DNA of 64,000 nucleotides, from positions 62,001 to 126,000 of the forward strand of contig NZ_JAOAOQ010000019.1 in assembly GCF_030398385.1 (NCBI RefSeq). The letters are read 5' to 3'. A model generated the notes under the pieces. The model ran no database searches and had not been told where the DNA came from. It saw only the letters and a program-made list of their open reading frames with translations. The translations under genes were made by a program, and so were the position numbers. The stretch is from Aquibium sp. ELW1220 (GTDB lineage: Bacteria > Pseudomonadota > Alphaproteobacteria > Rhizobiales > Rhizobiaceae). This document shows positions 61,701-64,000 of the stretch, piece by piece (within the stretch, counting starts at the first letter, position 1; the number at the start of each line of letters is the position of its first letter).

Positions 61701-64000
61701 GCACGGCAACGATCGACGGACTGGTCCTGGCCGGTCTGCAGCGGCACCGGTCGCTGACGCTCGACTACACCGACGACGACTGCAGCATCCAGATCTCCGC
61801 TTGCCTGGCGGATCCCGTCCTGGGCGAGATCGGCTACGAGGTGTCGGAGCCCGAGGAAATCGGCACGACGATCCTCGACCGCCTGGCGCAGCTCGAACTG
61901 CTGCTGCTCGAATATGGCGACGATCTGGTCGCCAAGGGCGCCTACCAGAGCGAAATCCGCTTCCTGCAGACCAAGCTGGCAGCGCTCGGCCTCGGCTCCT
62001 TCGACGGTGACGGCAATTTCGTGCCGAACCAGTATGTCGCGCCCAATCCGATCGTCATCCAGTTCCAGATCGACGCCGAGAAGGGCAAGCTCGACGTCGT
62101 CAACCAGACGATGGCCGCGGCGAGCATCGTGGTCACGGAGGAGGGCGATGGCCTGGCCGACAACGTGACGGGCGCCTATTCCGGCATCCAGACAAACACG
62201 TCGACCATCACGTCGACCATCACCACCGTCCTCAACAGCGCGGACGGAGACCACCCGGCGCCGTCCGGTGCCGCGACGGAGCTGACGACACGCACCACCA
62301 CCATCAATGGCCTGATTGCGACCGGAAACGGTCACGCTACCGAGATCCAGGCACGGATTGCCGACAACGAAGCCAAGCAGGTGATCATCGACGACAATTT
62401 TGCCGTCGTGCTGACACAGCAGGCCGCGCTCGAAGCGGCGCGCATCAGCGGCGACGTGACCGCCGAACTGACCGCGCAGCTGGCTCTCGACGGCGCGATC
62501 GTGGCGATCGACACGGCACTTGGCGTGATCGCCGGCAACAATACCGTCATCGAAACGCGGTCGGCGCAGGCAGGGACCAATGCTGCCGCCATCTCCACGG
62601 CGGTCGACAGTCTCGTGACCTGGGCGAATTCCACCCTGGGCGGTCTGCCCCAGTCGAGCCAGCTGGCCGGCCTGTCGACCAGCCTGAACACGATCAAGGG
62701 CACCGGCTCCGAGACGGGCCTGGCGCCGAACATCTCCGCGCTGGCGACCGCCTTCGTCGCGTATGGCGACCGGCTGGGAACGCAGATCACCGCGCTTCGG
62801 GCCATGCCTGTCGAATCCGGCACCGTTGGCGGGGAAAACTCGCTCAGCCAGTATGTCGGCCTGTTCGACGGCCTCATCGACAACGTCGCCAGCTATACCG
62901 AACTCCTGAGTGCGCCGACGTCGGCGCCGATGGCACGCAGCATCATCGTGGAAGACACGATGGCGCGCATCGCCAACGTTTCGGTCTATGCGGATCGCCT
63001 CGTCGGTTCCGGCTCGCTTCAGGCGCCCGGAGACGCGCGCATCACGATCACCAACAACACCGCGAATTCGCTCAAGCTCGGCAGCCTGATCATCCCGACC
63101 TACGATGCCGGCAACGTCCGCTTCAACGGCGTGCTCGTCCACGACGATGGCGACATCGATGCGCTCAATCCGACGGGGACCCCCGCGGTCGACCTTCGCG
63201 TGGTCGACAGGCTGTCGAGCACGCGGTCGCAGGTGACGATCGCGTCGAACTACAATCCGGACTCGCTGTTCTTCCAGCAGCCGCCGGTCTCTACCCCGCA
63301 GGTGGCGCCCGACCTCATCCTGACGGCCGGCTCGAAGATCGTGAACCCGTCCGGCGCAGTGAACATCACGAGCGCTGCCGGCAACATCTACATCCAGGGC
63401 GAGATCGAGGCCGGATCGCTCAGCATCGTTGCGAAGAACGGCGATTTCGTCTCGTCCTACGTCAACGGCTTCAACCATGTCGGCGGCGACCCGGCGAGCT
63501 TCAACTCCTTCACCAATGTCGCCGAGGCCGGCCGCGGCATCCTCGTCAACGGTTCGATCTCGATCGCCGCGCGATACCTGAACATCAACTCGACGATCCA
63601 GAGCGGCATTGCCGAGTGGACGCTGGACATCGGCGCCAATCCGCTGCTCACCACGAACACCGCCTCCGAGATCGGGAAGACCCAGACCGACGTCGACAAC
63701 GCGGTGCAGGCCTATCTCAGCTCGATCGCCAATGTCGGCGGCTCGGCCACGTCTCCGATCATCGATCTCGGCGGCGGCGTCATCCTCAACATGGGTCCGG
63801 AAGGGCTTCTCGCCAGCGAGGCCGCCGGCCTGCAGGCGGCGATCGACGGCTATCTCGCCGATACGGCCGGCACTCCGGTCTACAACGTGGTGATCGGCGG
63901 CCAGCTGCAGTCGATCAACATTCGCGACTACATCTCCGGTGGTGTCGAAGGTCGGCTGGAGTTCACGATGGACACGCTTCAGGCGTTCCTCGGCGGCACC
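49739..64000 (+). CDS. Giant filamentous adhesin, LktA/FHA-like (3' end beyond the window)
   Basis: The frame is open for 4754 codons to the window edge with no stop. Residues 1 to about 50 form a long signal region ending AHAQAVN. A TPS/haemagglutination-activity domain follows (GFNSFSDF near 90; GGNVFFSSSQGFIVGANGTINV near 140-162), then LIDPYDLYIGG near 380. The rest is Gly/Ala/Thr/Ser-rich repeats expected to form a beta-helix: three units of about 400 residues (from 52256), then shorter units ending in AGVGAG-like phrases. Near residues 4037-4390 the sequence becomes helical and Gln/Ala/Leu-rich. Only two Cys (4015 and 4022) were seen. It would be secreted to the cell surface by a TpsB-type pore not found here. 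Proteins of this kind are annotated leukotoxin LktA family filamentous adhesin. Confidence 0.88.
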   Translation, partial: MNKRAAMPTIGRSARVSQLRQLRQGLLGRASPFVIGLVAGLLPAGQAHAQAVNLDGGMTNILADGRTRTRIETTGNHTTIRTDTVSKGTGFNSFSDFRQAAGSQVDLYVPDNAGNLVNIVRNGPVVVDGILNAYKDGKIGGNVFFSSSQGFIVGANGTINVGSLTVNTPTQEFLDTVIGSDGTVDNVAASQLMGGVIPISPDGVISIAGKINADGGITLQGHRVSLYGGGVQLDGVEMSHREKFQYSVNVGGMAEGAALVSRGGSIAIVADGDVRLGGVVEASAAKPGRGGRIRATAGRNIEIGGAAEIRASALGQGAGGTIELIAGDTLVAQDGARFTAVGAGYGYGDGGFVELSGRTALIGSISFDLSSEFGRSGTLLIDPYDLYIGGAVPNGTTGDFSLTASVSSNGADVVLQADNSITVVGGGFIDTTSGSGDSGDITLEAAFITIADGAWLTAVGVGGAAGDIKLDARANDGGVLGTVIGADAEAGIVLANGSSLKGGNISLLASAHAEAGLSPIADLDGTATIVIGSAVIEASGHFLAHSDASATADGSGLPLPLGVILSEVTSSVTVGGSAQISAASAALLADAAVTVVIATQSLAPANTAADGAVAVSTIESTALVDIAGDASLTITDALELAATNDIVSHASAVPVAAAFGASVGVSVVTATTTAQIGGNAQIDTGSLALGASTSTDIAVTAAAAAGGATEPDAGSQTAGFLDQYGENASTDEGGVSVVGAFAVSDLTSTTLAQLASSVALISGGAVSVSSSSTNGAALVADGSAVESAVGVGVGVAVGVNIARIKNDAIVAQGVTATGLTLSAAMNGADAVNLFSNSATSGAGATDVGIAGSFAVNIIDTQASATLSGNAQVNLGGGSLSLSVTNNTEVSGEALPSGDGATGGTVGIGASVALNIVANRAIAEVADGASIDQVEDVTLDASGDFSVSGEASAGSAGGISITPSLALSLINNTTTARLGTGSTLLADGSVVLTAIQQSSATTKASGKAAGADVAIGAAVAIAIIDDVVLSTTARSVDADDDVTFVAMGASLSELTAEASAVGAEAEEEDAGTGGGGGDVNSQVTGKIGSATQKQESSGIGSTKQRQATSGQAADKEGRSAETSEGGVSVAAAIVVNVQGASVTAGVPDGVAITSGGSLTIRAAGNTDGQLTADGSAVGEDEEAQSSVGIGAAVAVNKVSALTVARLGAASHDLLGLTIEATSVDIAAFVADPASDAGRSDVYLASASSGAGASNVGVAGSLALNLIDTEKSATVSGSASLQLHDGAIVMVADNQTDTTGKALPVGDGATGGKVGIGASVAITIVANRSTAAVENGAVLDGTGSIELSASAVHSVTTEAESGSAGGIAVTPVLGLSMVSNTTSAMIGAGAVLSTTGGVTLSAAQESSVSTSATAAAAGGTAAIGASLALALVDDVVSVTTLRGINAGGDVSLSASGISTGTLVAKASASGAAAADDEGESEDGSTVDDNVDQQLEFGGGRQKTAGVGNTAQQDSTTSGVNDKDGRSAKSEEGKVSVAAAVAVNVTNATVTAGVSGVDIVAAGSLTIASAASVSGDLTADGSAADSQIGIGVAVAVNAINKTNSALLGTGTHSANGVTISAIQASDTSGVVADAYVVKASSGAGGSKIGIAGALALNLIDAGASARIDGTASVDAGTGESAIIAEQDMSATAEALPSGDGTSGGKVGIGASVALNLITATTLAELADAATFDNGQGLAVSATTGLSTTTRAEAGSAGGIAIDAVVALAMLNTTTTARIGTGAGLDMTTGAVSITAASTGEQSASADGAVKAGNVGVGAAAAVIVGGGDQDGALKNTSVTTATLSRNVSAGSVEIAAVSERSYVAEATATAGGGKSDETDSDKPPAKPATSTNTLSTTESYQQGTSQAETESAGGQAGSGGSGGSGSGGSGKKVQVAAAVGVAAAQDVVSASIAGGLTINATGAVSVTGSSTIDMATLGSGQAGSFGGTSNAQVGVGIGVGLAIITGATSATIGDGATIAQSGSVTVSTTTRENVGDDFMDRLTARAIAGASSSKVSVAGAIAVGITLAESNATIGDDVEIHSSGAVSVSTDNQSRQAAKAMAASYTTGSAAVGASIATVYSDRSQIASVGAGNSITATDVSVTSINREVDGSFEFEMPTSVDEDGLNGLKDQLTESALVGASNYYAEAMGGAAAPSGVAVQGSFAVMVFSDSVKATIGESANSSAATDITASGAVTLTADSAFTARALTGGIAVGSSVGVGISATVIVGSGQTQAVLGGGTVIGESASFLARATASQDFEAYGVSAAAVGGTAGIAGVAVVITSENLAEALVEADSEINSDGSVTIEAVNDFTSFALAGGAAAGGTAGIGAAGAVVVVDNITRAALADGTGSSGAVVVLAAGTVGLSAVATQSATTIAAAGGVAGTAGVGAGGAVYVLETVTEALVGDYARIGAASPGSPVGALSVTASDESDLTTVAGAFGGGGSAGVGAAAAVGVLDKTITARIGTGASVHATNVLLSADDLVSASTVGVGVGVGGAAGVAGAVGVFSVPDTTTALIASQALVHSLGNVAVVAVNGTSLDTISGGAGIGGSAGVGASVSVNLVDTTTHATIAGAADVTALAQGAAQTYLAGYQGNFVNYGSDEDFEGPDLEAYELDAGTGSTTAPLTAEDAFTAGLSLLARKRVSTEVTGSARGVIVNAATATEIRSLAVSGAVGGAAGVALSADVPIITTDTRATIGVNARINQGAGTANAAQSVTVAAASDLYHFGLAGSAAGGGAAGVGGGASVAIVDLTTMASIGDDTLTSAAGDIAVTARASEDLMSAAAAGAFGGYAGVAGGVTTLVIDTHTTATLDGAAHAGGNVDVIADDQSRVSMLAGSIGVSGAVGIGASIGVVKMDKTVKALIASGANVTALGGSARSVFSGDDFSATRQASGLNVLANSNQSVFTLAVAGGGGLFVGAAGAVTLELMDGLTSATIGSDARINEDNTGAASDQDVVVTARDSTSTLVIDGAVGLGLVGVAGAVDVAVFRNSSAGTIGDGALVNAQRNVSVSGLSNKATESTTVSAAGGIVGVAAGISIYSFGDGVSADGEASAEIGKATEDGSGSLTKITEMADSQGRDGSTNDVLSESSDERIRSISQQAQDRRATLDFTAATELTVPGGTSANIGSATINAGGAVGASSVDGLNTRFNTGAIAGGIVGVGAGIGVVTVDTTNTAQLSGTSTITAGSLAIAATTNHVINGLSIAGSVGYAAALSADVAILRDLSRTSASITGSNLVVSGGVAVNATSIRTLDAEGYGAAVAGAAAAGVSVVTAEISGEADASIEEAEIGSVGNRAGSVTVLVDVTEKATTDAFAAAGGIGIALQGSVAESTVSTIVSGTIQNSNIYTSGAISLGTGIELQTDAEATGYALGGVVAAGASIATANAAATSTATVSGSTLDGGSIAISASLSPVSGGPAAKAQASGSSGALVGVTATEANATTTGTSTALVDTSALTSTGLLKVEAIGNTDQYAFATGKTGGLVAIGSNTARARSTTTTLATLVNLESLEAGSVQLFATGVDNNYAGALAGTGGVVAGTASEASTWSKSTTRAAADTTSPSEAYTISAVHGLVDINATHTSNFGGSVDSTQASLAGASGARLKHIVQGTVDAHLGDDAIIRAADLTITARNQTRNFFIGEAAFGLYPGSTPSSNFNSDGAGWNVDSGSGGFVDAPAGAIDIVVSHQTTASIGANADVHLLGQSAGMSLLSMEAYNEVIAHQKAKLDSGGAVAIASTEIAMNVTVEATASIGDDSDVIVDLGDIDIAAWGQADIEARAVSTTSGVAGAPSGEALVVYNGTNTALIGDDVLLEASSGTLPVDGSLPTNGTISVGAGGGLAGNAAKLRFRTTVDLFNNTAIPIDSAPDALIDVTVNSFLTTGDALDPRGIRSAGDITLKAVRGDISTSAVGIGKNIYLEALSEVASAVSNLFGGDDVSFDVHGGSATVSGSGTATIDGLVLAGLQRHRSLTLDYTDDDCSIQISACLADPVLGEIGYEVSEPEEIGTTILDRLAQLELLLLEYGDDLVAKGAYQSEIRFLQTKLAALGLGSFDGDGNFVPNQYVAPNPIVIQFQIDAEKGKLDVVNQTMAAASIVVTEEGDGLADNVTGAYSGIQTNTSTITSTITTVLNSADGDHPAPSGAATELTTRTTTINGLIATGNGHATEIQARIADNEAKQVIIDDNFAVVLTQQAALEAARISGDVTAELTAQLALDGAIVAIDTALGVIAGNNTVIETRSAQAGTNAAAISTAVDSLVTWANSTLGGLPQSSQLAGLSTSLNTIKGTGSETGLAPNISALATAFVAYGDRLGTQITALRAMPVESGTVGGENSLSQYVGLFDGLIDNVASYTELLSAPTSAPMARSIIVEDTMARIANVSVYADRLVGSGSLQAPGDARITITNNTANSLKLGSLIIPTYDAGNVRFNGVLVHDDGDIDALNPTGTPAVDLRVVDRLSSTRSQVTIASNYNPDSLFFQQPPVSTPQVAPDLILTAGSKIVNPSGAVNITSAAGNIYIQGEIEAGSLSIVAKNGDFVSSYVNGFNHVGGDPASFNSFTNVAEAGRGILVNGSISIAARYLNINSTIQSGIAEWTLDIGANPLLTTNTASEIGKTQTDVDNAVQAYLSSIANVGGSATSPIIDLGGGVILNMGPEGLLASEAAGLQAAIDGYLADTAGTPVYNVVIGGQLQSINIRDYISGGVEGRLEFTMDTLQAFLGGT
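52256..53476 (+). repeat. Adhesin long repeat unit 1
   Basis: This 407-residue unit begins SGAGATDVGIAG and contains GEALPSGDGATGG, VGIGASVALNIVANR, AGSAGGI and a charged linker with EGRSAETSEGG. Units 2 and 3 repeat this order with many substitutions. Confidence 0.8.
53477..54649 (+). repeat. Adhesin long repeat unit 2
   Basis: This 391-residue unit begins SGAGASNVGVAG and repeats GKALPVGDGATGG, VGIGASVAITIVANR, AGSAGGI and the charged linker with DGRSAKSEEGK in the same order as unit 1. Confidence 0.8.
54650..55879 (+). repeat. Adhesin long repeat unit 3
   Basis: This 410-residue unit begins SGAGGSKIGIAG and has AEALPSGDGTSGG, VGIGASVALNLIT and AGSAGGI; its linker is a longer Gly/Ser/Gln/Lys-rich stretch. 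A divergent fourth start (SSKVSVAG) follows at 55880. Confidence 0.75.

Noticed and set aside
61343-63478. A 711-residue minus-strand frame
   Set aside because: Antisense to the adhesin, with the Arg/Asp/Val-rich composition typical of such shadows.
1-64000. CRISPR array, rRNA operon or prophage
   Set aside because: No regularly spaced short direct repeats, rRNA sequence or phage structural genes were seen. The adhesin repeats are long, diverged and coding.

Overview
The window is GC-rich DNA from an alphaproteobacterium. It is most likely a member of the Hyphomicrobiales close to the Phyllobacteriaceae (Mesorhizobium, Aminobacter or Pseudaminobacter type). This is inferred from the sox gene order (soxS-R-T diverging from soxV-W, then soxX-Y-Z-A-B-C-D), the many TRAP and ABC uptake systems, and a chemoreceptor ending in GWEEF. 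No rRNA is present, so the assignment stays tentative.

Layout. (1) 1-5163, plus strand: the 3' end of a citryl-CoA-lyase/citrate-synthase-like gene, a CaiB-type CoA-transferase, a YciI-like protein and a three-part TRAP transporter. This reads as uptake, CoA activation and cleavage of an organic acid. (2) 5214-18592: a complete thiosulfate-oxidation locus. soxXYZABCD-E-F and soxVW lie on the minus strand; soxS, soxR and soxT lie on the plus strand, followed by a metallo-beta-lactamase-fold protein and a DUF302 protein. AT-rich, partly palindromic boxes lie ahead of soxX, soxC, soxV/soxS and the last pair, and are probably SoxR operators. (3) 18611-21171: a methyl-accepting chemotaxis protein with a small exported sensor-like partner. 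(4) 21332-29426: a PotABCD-type polyamine importer ending at a strong terminator, a YtcJ-like amidohydrolase, and an overlapping pair encoding an acetylpolyamine-amidohydrolase-like and an N-carbamoylputrescine-amidase-like enzyme. (5) 29616-32815: a KefB/C-like antiporter and a membrane acyltransferase.

(6) 33017-36600 is a small accessory patch starting at tRNA-Arg(CCG). It holds a Cys-rich small protein, an IS5-family and an IS630-family insertion sequence (both frameshifted), a HigBA-like toxin-antitoxin pair and a 189-bp element with 28-bp terminal inverted repeats around a 40-bp perfect palindrome. (7) 36747-47960: a carboxymuconolactone-decarboxylase-family protein, then a tightly overlapped six-gene minus-strand operon under a divergent AraC-type regulator. 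The operon encodes a sugar-type ABC importer, one of whose permeases is fused to an SMP-30/strictosidine-synthase-like propeller, a second propeller protein, and an acyl-CoA synthetase fused to an enoyl-CoA hydratase. Its substrate is unknown.

(8) 48108-64000: a SapC-family protein, a small secreted protein and, translationally coupled to it, a giant filamentous adhesin. The adhesin frame is open from 49739 to the window edge (4754 codons without a stop). It has an N-terminal TPS/haemagglutination-activity domain, three tandem repeats of about 400 residues, many shorter repeats, and a helical insert near its visible end. Two very long antisense frames across it are coding shadows.
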